DNA of 64,000 bases from Streptosporangium becharense (GTDB taxonomy: Bacteria; Actinomycetota; Actinomycetes; Streptosporangiales; Streptosporangiaceae), in NCBI RefSeq assembly GCF_014204985.1, contig NZ_JACHMP010000001.1, positions 682,001 to 746,000 of the forward strand, in the 5' to 3' direction. Position numbers and translations under genes: made by a program. The notes under the pieces are model-generated. The model worked only from the letters and a program-made list of their open reading frames with translations, did not search any database and was not told the DNA's origin. Position 1 is the first letter of the stretch, and each line of letters starts with the position of its first letter. Shown in pieces: positions 8,544-16,330 of this stretch.

Positions 8544-8729
8544 GACGCGGGACTCTATTGAGCGCCGATGGCAAGCCGCTTGCGAATCACTGACAAGCAG
8601 GCGCGCAACCCGCTGGAAGGCGTACGCCTCACTGCCGGGACGGCGTACGACGCCGGCGAGCCGGGAACTCCCAGGGGGGGGGAGATCTCCCGGGCGACCC
8701 GCGTCGCCGTCACCGGCGGCCCGCATTGC

Positions 8730-8735
8730 TAGCAT
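8730..8735 (+). promoter_or_regulatory. -10 element TAGCAT of a leaderless TetR gene
   Basis: TAGCAT ends 7 nt before the ATG of the TetR gene, and no ribosome site lies between. In actinobacteria this spacing puts the transcription start at the start codon. The palindrome TGCTAGCA overlaps it and could be part of an operator for autoregulation. Confidence 0.5.
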
Positions 8736-8742
8736 CTGGGGC

Positions 8743-9360
8743 ATGGCACGCCCGAGGACCGTCAGTGACGAGGAGATCTTCGCCGCGGTCACCGGGGTCG
8801 TCGGCCGGGTCGGCCCGGCCAGGCTCACACTGGCGGCCGTCGCCCGGGAGGTCGGGCTCTCCCCGGCCACCCTCGTGCAGCGTTTCGGCTCCAAGCGCGC
8901 GCTGCTGCTGGAGCTCCGCAGCGGCAACGCCGAGCAGGTGCGCGGGCACATGCGCGAGAGCACCGCGCGGGCCGGGTTCCTCGACACGCTCGTCGGCAAC
9001 CTGACGGCGCTGGCCGCGCCGGTCGCCGACCCCGTGGCCTTCTCCAACCACCTCGCCGTCCTGCACCAGGACCTCAGCGACCCCGAGTTCCACCTCCAGG
9101 CGCGCGAGTACGCGCAGGCGATGCGTGAGGAGATCCACGATCTGCTCGTCAGCGCTGCGGCGGCGGGTGAGCTACGGCCGGTCGACCTGGAACAGCTCGC
9201 CCGTACGGTGGAGTCGGTCTACAACGGTGCGCTGATCACCTGGGCGGTCCACCGGGAGGACGCGCTGGAGACGTGGCTCCGCCGCGAGCTCGACGCCGCC
9301 CTCGCGCCTTGGCGTACCGGCTCGGGTCGCCACTCGGGCCACCACGACCCGGAACCCTGA
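8743..9360 (+). CDS. TetR-family transcriptional regulator
   Basis: A 205-residue regulator. The N-terminal helix-turn-helix is clear (residues about 25-45: LAAVAREVGLSPATLVQRFG, with the typical K-R-x-L-L-L-E-L after it). The C-terminal ligand domain is helical with conserved H/Y residues and is too diverse to name a ligand. It is divergently transcribed from the ligase-acyltransferase-nitroreductase operon across a 199-nt gap, the classical position for a local repressor of that operon. The gene looks leaderless. The last 12 residues (GSGRHSGHHDPEP-like) are low-complexity and polar. Confidence 0.9.
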   Translation: MARPRTVSDEEIFAAVTGVVGRVGPARLTLAAVAREVGLSPATLVQRFGSKRALLLELRSGNAEQVRGHMRESTARAGFLDTLVGNLTALAAPVADPVAFSNHLAVLHQDLSDPEFHLQAREYAQAMREEIHDLLVSAAAAGELRPVDLEQLARTVESVYNGALITWAVHREDALETWLRRELDAALAPWRTGSGRHSGHHDPEP

Positions 9361-9553
9361 GGCGGGCCTCGCCGCAGTCCCCGAGGCGCGGGTCCGGCCC
9401 CGCCTTCCGGTCCTTCGCCGGCCGTGGCATGGACCACGGGGCCGCCCGAGCTCCGGAACCGCTCCCTCCGGCGGCCGCCCCAGCTACAGGACCGCCCCCG
9501 CTCCGGCGGCCATCCCGGACTCCGGGATCGTCCGGACTTCAGGCCGCCCGACT

Positions 9554-10222
9554 TCAGCGGCCGGCGGCGGACAGGTTCCGGACCGCGTCGGCGACGGAGG
9601 CCTCGCCCCCGACGAGTTCCAGGACGGCCCCGGTGACGCCGGGGGCGTCCAGCAGCTCCGCGATCACCGCGGCGACATCGTCACGGGTCACCCTCCCGAA
9701 CGGCAGCGGCGGCACGGCGAGGGTCACCCGGCCGGTGCCGGGGTCGTCGGTCAACGCGCCGGGCCGCAGGATGACCCAGTCGAGGTCACGGGCACGCAGA
9801 TCTTCCTCGGCCCGGGTCTTGGCCGTGATGTAGGCCGCCCAGACCTCGTCCGAGCCCGCCGCGGGCGGGCTTCCCGCACCCATCGACGACACCTGTACGA
9901 AGCGGCGCACCCCGGCGCGTTCGGCGGCCTCGGCCAGCAGCGCCGACGCCGCCCGGTCCACGGTGTCCTTGCGGGCGACGCCGCTGCCCGGCCCCGCCCC
10001 GGCCGCGAAGACCACCGCGTCGGCACCCGCCAGGTGGGCGGCGACCTCGTCGGCGCCGGCCTTCTCCAGATCGCACAGGACCGCCGTGGCGCCGGCCGCC
10101 CGCAGGTCGGGTTCGTGCTCCGCCCTGCGGACGAGGCCGACCGCCTCGTCGCCGCGTCCGGCGAGCAGCCGCTCCAGGCGCAGGGCGATCTTCCCGTGTC
10201 CGCCCGCGATGACGACTCTCAT
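9554..10222 (-). CDS. NAD(P)-binding atypical short-chain dehydrogenase (NmrA/SDR_a5-like)
   Basis: A 222-residue Rossmann-fold protein. The N-terminus carries VIAGGHGKIA, a GxxGxxA-type dinucleotide motif at residues 4-13. The SSMG segment and Y-x-x-x-K (YITAKTRAE) occupy the positions of the SDR catalytic Ser, Tyr and Lys. ILRPGALTD is the diagnostic RPG turn of the atypical SDR family that includes flavin reductase/biliverdin reductase B-like and NmrA-like proteins. It has an AAGGGAG ribosome site 6 nt before the ATG. It stands alone between the TetR gene and ACC deaminase; its substrate is not evident. Confidence 0.88.
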   Translation of the reverse strand: MRVVIAGGHGKIALRLERLLAGRGDEAVGLVRRAEHEPDLRAAGATAVLCDLEKAGADEVAAHLAGADAVVFAAGAGPGSGVARKDTVDRAASALLAEAAERAGVRRFVQVSSMGAGSPPAAGSDEVWAAYITAKTRAEEDLRARDLDWVILRPGALTDDPGTGRVTLAVPPLPFGRVTRDDVAAVIAELLDAPGVTGAVLELVGGEASVADAVRNLSAAGR

Positions 10223-10291
10223 CTGGTTCTCCCTTTTCTCATGCGGTCCCCCTCTGAACGATCTTCACATGGTCGTGCGGCACACCGGAGG

Positions 10292-10335
10292 GCACCGTCA
10301 GGAGAACGAGAGCACCGTCAGGAGAACAAGGCGCT
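10292..10335. repeat. Duplication of the acdS 3' end
   Basis: The 16-nt GCACCGTCAGGAGAAC spans the last codons and stop of the ACC deaminase gene (copy at 10313-10328) and is repeated 21 nt downstream of it (10292-10307). It is a small tandem duplication of a gene terminus. Confidence 0.7.
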
Positions 10336-11337
10336 GTACCCGTTGAGCGCCGGTTGGCCGCCCAGGTGCGCGTACAGGACGTTCGAGCCGACGGGAATCT
10401 CCCCCCGGGAGACCATGTCGATCAGGCCCGCCATCGACTTGCCCTCGTAGACGGGGTCGGTGATCATGCCTTCGGTCCGGGCGGCCAGGCGCATCGCCTC
10501 CAGGGTGTCCTCACCCGGGATGCCGTAGACGCCGGCGTGGTAGCGCTCGTCCAGCATGATCTCCTCGTCGGAGATCTCCCGTCGCACGCCGATGAGCTCG
10601 GCGGTGCCACGGGTGATCCTGCCGATCTGGGCCCGTGTCTCCGCCGGCCTGGCCGAGGCGTCGATCCCGATCACCCGGCGCGGCCGGTCGCCGGCCTGCT
10701 CCAGCGCGGCGAAGCCGGCGACCATGCCCGCCTGGGTGCTGCCGGTGACCGAGCAGACGACGACCGTGTCGAAGAAGACGCCCAGCTCGCGTTCCTGCGC
10801 CTGGACCTCGCGTGCCCAGCCCGCGAACCCGAGGCCGCCCAGCCGGTGGTCGGAGGCACCGGCCGGGATCGCGTACGGCCTGCCGCCGCGTTCCTCGATC
10901 TCCTGGACGGCGCGGTCCCAGCTCTCCTTGAACCCGATGCCGAAACCGGCCCGGACCAGCCGGACGTCGGCGCCGGCCAGACGACTGAGCAGGATGTTGC
11001 CGACCTTGTCGTAGACCGAGTCCGGCCAGTCGACCCAGCTCTCCTGGATGAGCACGCATTTCAGGCCCACCCTGGCGGCGACCGCGGCCACCTGGCGGGT
11101 GTGGTTCGACTGGACACCGCCGATGGACACCAGCGTGTCGCAGCCCTGCGCCAGTGCGTCGGCGACGAGGTATTCGAGCTTCCGGGTCTTGTTGCCTCCG
11201 TAGGCGATGCCGGAGTTGCAGTCTTCGCGCTTGGCCCACACCTGTGCGCCGCCCAGGTGCGCGCTCAGCCGGTCGAGCCGGTGCACCGGGGACGGGCCGA
11301 ACAGCAGCGGATAACGGTCGAAGGAGTCAAGGGACAT
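10318..11337 (-). CDS. acdS: 1-aminocyclopropane-1-carboxylate deaminase
   Basis: A 339-residue PLP enzyme, the normal length for ACC deaminase, which opens the cyclopropane ring of the plant ethylene precursor to give 2-oxobutanoate and ammonia. The PLP lysine is K50 in [10 protein letters not shown]. The two residues that separate true ACC deaminases from D-cysteine desulfhydrases are both of the deaminase type: Glu298 in VYEGKS and Leu325 in HLGG (Ser/Thr in the desulfhydrase). SNHTRQ and GSTQAG line the cofactor phosphate site. A GGAGG ribosome site lies 5 nt before the ATG. It stands alone and divergent from a secreted protein gene, with no AcdR/Lrp regulator beside it. Confidence 0.93.
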   Translation of the reverse strand: MSLDSFDRYPLLFGPSPVHRLDRLSAHLGGAQVWAKREDCNSGIAYGGNKTRKLEYLVADALAQGCDTLVSIGGVQSNHTRQVAAVAARVGLKCVLIQESWVDWPDSVYDKVGNILLSRLAGADVRLVRAGFGIGFKESWDRAVQEIEERGGRPYAIPAGASDHRLGGLGFAGWAREVQAQERELGVFFDTVVVCSVTGSTQAGMVAGFAALEQAGDRPRRVIGIDASARPAETRAQIGRITRGTAELIGVRREISDEEIMLDERYHAGVYGIPGEDTLEAMRLAARTEGMITDPVYEGKSMAGLIDMVSRGEIPVGSNVLYAHLGGQPALNGYSALFS

Positions 11338-11536
11338 GGATGCCTCCCGGAAGTGACGAGCCGGAACGCGACGCCGCCGAGACCAATCAACCCGGCACTG
11401 GCCGACATCGGCACTGTAACCCGACATTCTCTCGCTTGCGCCACCGAATCAACGCCGACGCGCACCACGGCGGAAACACCATCGTGAAACACCCAACCGA
11501 TTGACTCATCAACCGCATTTAAGAAATATTCGGGAA

Positions 11537-12091
11537 ATGGCTCTTTTACGCCCGCTCGCCGGAGCGGCCCTCACCTCCGCCCTCCTGGTCGGCGCCGCCA
11601 CCCCGGCCGACGCCGCATCGGTCACGGCCCCCGCCGCCCCGATCGCCGTCCCGGCCGTCGCCGCGGCCCCGGCCTCCGGCGCGCTCTCCCCCGCCGGGAC
11701 GACCGCGCGTCCGGCCAACGGCAGGATCCTCTACGCCGGAATCAGCGGCGGACAGGGCACTCTGAAGATCAAGAACGGCACCTCGAAGGACGCCGTCGTC
11801 ACCCTGGTCCGCGGCAGGTCCAAGGCGATCAGCGTCTACGTACGGGCGCGGTCCAGGGCCGTCGTCGACGACGTCCGGGACGGCACCTACCGGATCTACT
11901 TCACCACCGGCTACCGGTTCTCCATCTCCAGGGGCAGGTTCACCAGCGGTGCCTCCTACCAGCGGTTCGACGACCGGTTGAGGTACACCACGACCTCCAG
12001 CACCTCGACCATCTGGACCCTCACCCTCAACCCCGTCAGGGGCGGCAACGCCAGCACGAGCGGCGTGAACCCGAACGACTTCCCGGTCTGA
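11537..12091 (+). CDS. Secreted protein with a C-terminal beta-rich domain
   Basis: A 184-residue exported protein. The signal peptide MALLRPLAG...ATPADA is followed by an Ala/Pro-rich linker of about 40 residues and a domain of about 115 residues. The domain has a regular strand pattern: GTLKIKNGTSKDAVVTLV, then VYVRARS, then GTYRIYFTTGYRF and YTTTSSTSTIWTLTL. The NGT-x-x-DAVV-x-L and GTYRIYFTTG motifs recur in other secreted or membrane-anchored bacterial proteins I cannot name with a family number. The ATG at 11537 was preferred over a TTG at 11501 because it directly precedes the signal peptide. It has no cysteines. Function unknown. Confidence 0.7.
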   Translation: MALLRPLAGAALTSALLVGAATPADAASVTAPAAPIAVPAVAAAPASGALSPAGTTARPANGRILYAGISGGQGTLKIKNGTSKDAVVTLVRGRSKAISVYVRARSRAVVDDVRDGTYRIYFTTGYRFSISRGRFTSGASYQRFDDRLRYTTTSSTSTIWTLTLNPVRGGNASTSGVNPNDFPV

Positions 12092-12328
12092 CCCGTCCCG
12101 CCCGTCCCGGTCCGGTCGCCCTTCGCCGGTCGCGGCACCCCCTCCGTGTCTCCTTCGGTGTCTGCCTCGCCGTTCTCCTCCGGCGGCCCTTCCGTCGCGT
12201 CTCCGCGGGCGTACGCAGCCTCCCGCGGAGACGCGGCGGCGAGCCGGGCACCACAGCACACCCTCGCGGGACGTACGTTGAACTGCACAGGTTGTTGTCA
12301 CGGATCAGGCCTGGGAAGGGTGAACGCC

Positions 12329-13336
12329 ATGGAAGCCGCCGCCGTGGAAACCGTCGCCGAGGAAGGCGAGCCGATTCTGATCGATGACGACGACGCGCCC
12401 GCTGTCCTGGACGCGGGCACCGGTGCGAGCGTCGACCCGGTCAAGGACTACCTCAAGCAGATCGGCAGGATCCCCCTGCTCAACGCCGCGCAGGAGGTCG
12501 AGCTCGCCACCCGCATCGAGGCCGGCCTGTTCGCCGCCGAACGGCTCGGCGGGGAGGGCGACCCGCTCCCGCCGGACGTGCGCGCGGAGCTGGAGTGGAT
12601 CGTCGAGGACGGCCGCCGGGCCAAGGACCACCTGCTGGAGGCCAACCTGCGTCTGGTGGTGTCACTGGCCAAGCGCCACACCGGCCGCGGCATGCTCTTC
12701 CTGGACCTGATCCAGGAGGGCAACCTCGGGTTGATCCGCGCGGTGGAGAAGTTCGACTACACCAAGGGGTTCAAGTTCTCCACCTACGCCACCTGGTGGA
12801 TCAAGCAGGCGATCACCCGAGCGCTGGCCGACCAGGCGCGGACCATCCGCATCCCGGTCCACATGGTCGAAGTGATCAACAAGTTGGCCCGCGTGCACCG
12901 GCAGATGTCCACCGACCTGGGGCGTGAGCCCACCCCGGAGGAGCTCGCGGTCGAACTGGAGATGACGCCGGAACGGGTGATCGAGGTTCAGGGGTACGGA
13001 CGCGAGCCGATCTCCCTGCACAGCCCGCTGGGCACCGAGGGCGACAGCGAGTTCGGCGACCTCATCGAAGACTCCGAGGCGATCACCCCCGACGACGCGG
13101 TGACCACGGCCCTGCTCCAGGAGGAGCTGCACACCGTCCTCGGCGGGCTGTCCGAACGCGAGGCCGGGGTGGTGTCGATGCGGTTCGGACTCACCGACGG
13201 GCGGCCCCGGACCCTGGAGGAGATCGGCCGCGCGTACGGGGTGACCCGCGAACGCATCCGGCAGATCGAGTCGAAGACCATGACCAAGCTGCGCCACCCC
13301 TCGCGGTCGCGGGCCCTGCGCGAATACCTGACCTGA
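12329..13336 (+). CDS. Group 2 RNA polymerase sigma factor, HrdB/RpoD-like
   Basis: A 335-residue sigma-70 factor. Region 1.2 ([11 protein letters not shown]) begins near residue 35, so region 1.1 of a primary factor is missing. Region 2 is complete ([33 protein letters not shown], then [14 protein letters not shown] for -10 recognition and melting). Region 3 (REPTPEELA) and region 4 ([20 protein letters not shown], the -35 helix-turn-helix) follow. This is the layout of non-essential HrdA/HrdC/HrdD-type factors. The ATG at 12329 has GGGAAGG 9 nt upstream; a GTG at 12320 overlaps that site. No anti-sigma gene is adjacent, as expected for this group. Confidence 0.93.
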   Translation: MEAAAVETVAEEGEPILIDDDDAPAVLDAGTGASVDPVKDYLKQIGRIPLLNAAQEVELATRIEAGLFAAERLGGEGDPLPPDVRAELEWIVEDGRRAKDHLLEANLRLVVSLAKRHTGRGMLFLDLIQEGNLGLIRAVEKFDYTKGFKFSTYATWWIKQAITRALADQARTIRIPVHMVEVINKLARVHRQMSTDLGREPTPEELAVELEMTPERVIEVQGYGREPISLHSPLGTEGDSEFGDLIEDSEAITPDDAVTTALLQEELHTVLGGLSEREAGVVSMRFGLTDGRPRTLEEIGRAYGVTRERIRQIESKTMTKLRHPSRSRALREYLT

Positions 13337-13640
13337 ACCCCGGACGGCCTTCGGCCCGGGCACCGCACGACCACTGACCCGGGCCTCCGGACCCGGACGG
13401 CCACCTGCCCCGGGGCCTCGGACCCGGGCCTCGGACGGCACCCACCCCGGACCTGGACGGTCTCCGTTCCGAGTCCGGACGGCAGCACCCTGATCGACCC
13501 CGGACGGCGTGAAGCCCGCCCCCTCTCACAGGGGGCGGGCTTCACGCCGTCCGGGGAGTCGTTCTCCGGGCCCGGCGGCCGTCCGGCGCGCCGCTTCCGG
13601 CTCCGGGGCCGCCCGCCTGGGCGACCCCGCCGACCGGCCG
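13337..13640. other. Intergenic region with degenerate CGGAC repeats and a terminator
   Basis: This 304-nt space between convergent genes holds no gene. From 13345 to 13500 it consists of imperfect repeats of CCCGGAC/CCTCGGAC-type words, and it then carries the long hairpin at 13498-13556. Confidence 0.7.
13498..13556. terminator. Perfect 27-bp bidirectional hairpin
   Basis: The arms 13498-13524 and 13530-13556 are exact reverse complements with a 5-nt loop (CTCAC). It lies between the ends of the convergent sigma factor and DoxX genes and can stop transcription from both sides. There is no T-tract, as is usual in high-GC actinobacteria. Confidence 0.9.
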
Positions 13641-14246
13641 TCACTTGAGGATGGGGAATCGCCGGACCAGGGCGGTCCTGCCCCACCAGCCACCGATCCC
13701 GAAGGTGTCGCCGGCCTGGGTCAGAGCGAGTCCGATCAGGACGATGGTGTAGATGATGTGGTCGTCCATGAAGGGGTTGGTGTCCAGCGGGAGCTGGGCC
13801 GCCCACATGAGCATCAGCATCAGGCCACCCGCGACGGCGGCGATCCGGATGCCCGCACCGAGGATGAGCGCGCCGCCGACCCCGAGCAGGCCGAGCATGA
13901 AGAGCCAGTCGACCCACGCCTGTCCGGCCAGGGCTCCGAAGAACCCGCCGAGCGCGTTCTCACCGGTGCCCTTCAGGAAGCCGGTGGTCGGGCTGCCCCC
14001 GTTGATCCAGGCCCGCTCGGCGGGGGTGGCGAAGCCCCAGCCGAAGGTCTTGTCGAGGAAGGCCCACAGGAAGGTCCAACCGAGCGCGATGCGGGCGACC
14101 GCCCAGACGCGGGCCGCGGCGCGGGTCCCGGCCGCCCGGTGCCCGGTCTCCGCGACCGGCTGAGCGGGGGTCACCGGACGAACCTGGCCGCCCACCCGGG
14201 CGTCGCCTTTCTGACCGTTCATGCGGGGCCTTTCGATGGTCGCCAT
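13641..14246 (-). CDS. DoxX-family membrane protein
   Basis: A 201-residue integral membrane protein with a polar N-terminal tail of about 45 residues and four hydrophobic helices (starting around VARIALGWTFLWAFLDK, then WLFMLGLLGVGGALIL, then AAVAGGLMLMLMWAAQL and IIYTIVLIGLAL). The R-x-x-x-G-x-x-F-x-x-A-x-x-K opening helix is the DoxX / thiosulfate-quinone oxidoreductase large-subunit pattern. Members take part in redox or sulfur stress at the membrane; mycobacterial relatives assist superoxide defence. AAGGAG lies 7 nt before the ATG. It stands alone and converges on the sigma factor gene. Confidence 0.85.
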   Translation of the reverse strand: MATIERPRMNGQKGDARVGGQVRPVTPAQPVAETGHRAAGTRAAARVWAVARIALGWTFLWAFLDKTFGWGFATPAERAWINGGSPTTGFLKGTGENALGGFFGALAGQAWVDWLFMLGLLGVGGALILGAGIRIAAVAGGLMLMLMWAAQLPLDTNPFMDDHIIYTIVLIGLALTQAGDTFGIGGWWGRTALVRRFPILK

Positions 14247-14391
14247 GGTGGCTCTCCTTCGGCTCTGTCGCGTCTTTTTCCGTCTGCTTGCTACAAGGAC
14301 AAGTAGATCCTTTTTTTGACTACGCGCTCAGTGCCGTACGGCTCGCCTCCAGCGGCCCCGAGGTCCCCTCCTCCCGGGACCTTGGTCCCTC

Positions 14392-14445
14392 GCCCGGGCC
14401 GGGAATCCGTGCCCGGGCCGGGAATCCGTGCCCGGGCCAGGAACC
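14392..14445. repeat. 19-nt tandem repeat, 2.8 copies
   Basis: The unit GCCCGGGCCGGGAATCCGT occurs at 14392-14410 and 14411-14429 exactly, with a partial third copy to 14445. It ends 6 nt before the stop codon of the SRPBCC gene. Confidence 0.85.
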
Positions 14446-14450
14446 TTCGC

Positions 14451-14864
14451 TCAGCCTCCGGCGTGCCGGCCCACCTGGGCGGCCAGCCGCTCCAGGCTCT
14501 CCTCCAGAGCCCGGTCGACCGCTTCGGCGGGCGGCGTGCCGCCGTCCTCGCCCTCGTCGAAGAAGGACAGGTGAATCGTCACCTCGCTCTCGTCGTCGCC
14601 GCTGTCCGCCACCTGCAACCATCCGGCGTACCGGTCGGTGTCGCGGGTGCCCCACTCCATCCGGAGCTGGTCGGGCCGGGATCGCAGCAGCGCGCGGGCG
14701 TCCTGGCCGGTGCTGTCCTCGTGCACCGTGACCGCGGGCGGCTCCCCGGGGTGGACGTGCAGGTCCTGCGGCAGCCAGTGGTCGAGGTCGTCCAGGTTCC
14801 CCGCCCGCTCGAACACCACCTGCGGCGGTGCGGCGATCCTGCGGGAACGCTCGTGTTCGCTCAT
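14451..14864 (-). CDS. SRPBCC/polyketide-cyclase-like protein
   Basis: A 137-residue protein with the START/SRPBCC pattern: I-A-A-P-P-Q-V-V-F-E-R-x-x-N-L-D-D-L-D-H-W-L at the N-terminus, central acidic strands (DESEVTIHLSFFDEGED) and a long C-terminal helix (EAVDRALEESLERLAAQV). The fold makes a hydrophobic ligand pocket; many small actinobacterial members have no known ligand. Strongly acidic. No partner gene is obvious: DoxX lies downstream and the MurG paralogue is upstream on the same strand, 96 nt away. Confidence 0.75.
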   Translation of the reverse strand: MSEHERSRRIAAPPQVVFERAGNLDDLDHWLPQDLHVHPGEPPAVTVHEDSTGQDARALLRSRPDQLRMEWGTRDTDRYAGWLQVADSGDDESEVTIHLSFFDEGEDGGTPPAEAVDRALEESLERLAAQVGRHAGG

Positions 14865-14960
14865 CCGGTCGTCAACTCCCCGTCGTAGACGTCAGCCTGA
14901 AACATTGATCGGCGACATACCCCACGAGGCGGTGTCCACCCGCGCCGGCAAGCCCCGGAG

Positions 14961-16130
14961 TCACCCCGCCTTGACGGCCTCCGCCTCGGCGAGGAGGACC
15001 TGGGCGAGGGCGTCGGCGGCGTCGACCCGGCCGAGCGACTGGGCGGCGCCGGCCATGGCGGCGCGGGTCGCCGGGTCGCGGAGCAGGAGGTCCAGCTCGG
15101 CCAGGAGCCGGTCGGCGGTGGGCTTGTCGTCCAGCAACGCCCGGGCCGCGCCGGCCTCGGCGAGGTAGCGGGCGTTCTGTCGCTGCTCGTCGGCGGCGGA
15201 GGGCACCAGCGGGATGAGCACGGACGCCTTGCCCACGGCGGTCAGCTCGGCGACGGTGCCCGCGCCGCTGCGGGAGACCACCACGTCGGCGGCGGCGAAC
15301 ACATGGGGCAGTTCGCCGCCGACGTACGCCACCGGGCGGTAGCGGTCGCGCAGTTCGGCGGGGAGCGCGGCGGCGGCCTCGGTGAACCGTCCGATCCAGT
15401 CGGGACCGCACTGGTGGATCACCTGTGCGCGGGTGAGCAGGGCGGGCAGGATCTCCTCGATCAGGGTGTTGATCTGCCGGCTGCCCTGGGCGCCTCCGGT
15501 CACGTAGACGAGGGGGAAGCCGTGGGCGAGGCCGAAGTGGCGCCGGGCCGCGTCCACGTTGCCGCGCAGCAGGTGGGGGCGGATCGGGTTGCCGGTGACC
15601 ACGGCGCGTTCCCGGGCTCCGGCGGGCAGGTGCTCGATGGAGGACGGGTGGGTCAGCGCGATCCGCCGGGCGAAGCGCGACAGGATGCGGTTGGCCAGGC
15701 CGAGCGCGGTGATCTGCTCGTGCATCACCAGCGGGCGGCCCAGGAGCCTGGACGCGACGCCCAGTGGCACGCACACGTATCCGCCGGTGGACAGGACCAC
15801 GTCGGGGCGGTAACGGGCCGCGACGCCGAACGCCTGCAGCACCCCGATCGGGACGCGGAACATGTCGGCGACGTTGGTGGCCAGCTCGCGCAGGTTGGGT
15901 GAGCGCCGCAGCTTCCCGGCCTTGATCGCCCGGAACGGGATGCCGTGTTCCGCCGAGACGCGGGCCTCCAGGCCGCTCTCGGTGCCGACCCAGAGCACGT
16001 CGAAGTCGAACCCGCGGCCGACGGCGTAGTCGCGCAGAGCCATCACGGTGGTCAGCGCGGGATAGGTGTGGCCGCCGGTTCCGCCCCCGGTGACGAGCAA
16101 CCGCAGGGTCCGACGTTCTCCGGCCATCAT
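14961..16130 (-). CDS. MurG-like UDP-GlcNAc glycosyltransferase (paralogue outside a division cluster)
   Basis: A 389-residue GT28 enzyme. The N-terminal loop GGGTGGH (residues 15-21) contacts the lipid acceptor. HEQ, the TGNPIRP segment, TGGAQGSRQIN and the C-terminal SRSGAGTVAELTAVGK with DEQRQNA reproduce the MurG donor-binding pattern that holds UDP-GlcNAc. MurG adds GlcNAc to lipid I on the inner membrane face to make lipid II. Canonical murG lies in the dcw cell-division cluster; here no mur/fts gene is near, so this is probably a second copy used in specialised wall synthesis or resistance, or a GT28 acting on another lipid. The start at 16130 (ATGATG) has AAGGA 7 nt upstream. Confidence 0.85.
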   Translation of the reverse strand: MMAGERRTLRLLVTGGGTGGHTYPALTTVMALRDYAVGRGFDFDVLWVGTESGLEARVSAEHGIPFRAIKAGKLRRSPNLRELATNVADMFRVPIGVLQAFGVAARYRPDVVLSTGGYVCVPLGVASRLLGRPLVMHEQITALGLANRILSRFARRIALTHPSSIEHLPAGARERAVVTGNPIRPHLLRGNVDAARRHFGLAHGFPLVYVTGGAQGSRQINTLIEEILPALLTRAQVIHQCGPDWIGRFTEAAAALPAELRDRYRPVAYVGGELPHVFAAADVVVSRSGAGTVAELTAVGKASVLIPLVPSAADEQRQNARYLAEAGAARALLDDKPTADRLLAELDLLLRDPATRAAMAGAAQSLGRVDAADALAQVLLAEAEAVKAG

Positions 16131-16318
16131 GCTCTCATCCTTCCACTGTCCATCGGTGTTCGGTGACATGCTGCGGCCGGGCGGATCGCACTCCACGGCC
16201 TCGGGCACGGTACCCGAGGCCGGGGTGAAGATCCACTTCAGTCGCCGGCGGCGGGGGGTGCGACACGCCCGCCGGGCGGCACGCCCCCCGATCAGCCCAC
16301 CAGATTTGGTGTGATGAG

Positions 16319-16324
16319 TACGGT
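16319..16324 (+). promoter_or_regulatory. -10 element TACGGT of a leaderless gene
   Basis: TACGGT ends 6 nt before the ATG of the LRR protein gene, which has no ribosome site. The position suggests a leaderless transcript. Confidence 0.4.
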
Positions 16325-16330
16325 ATCGAC

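Noticed and set aside
8544..9047. N-terminal extension of the CapK-like ligase by 168 codons
   Set aside because: The extension is antisense to the TetR gene, has no family similarity and would cover the divergent promoter region.
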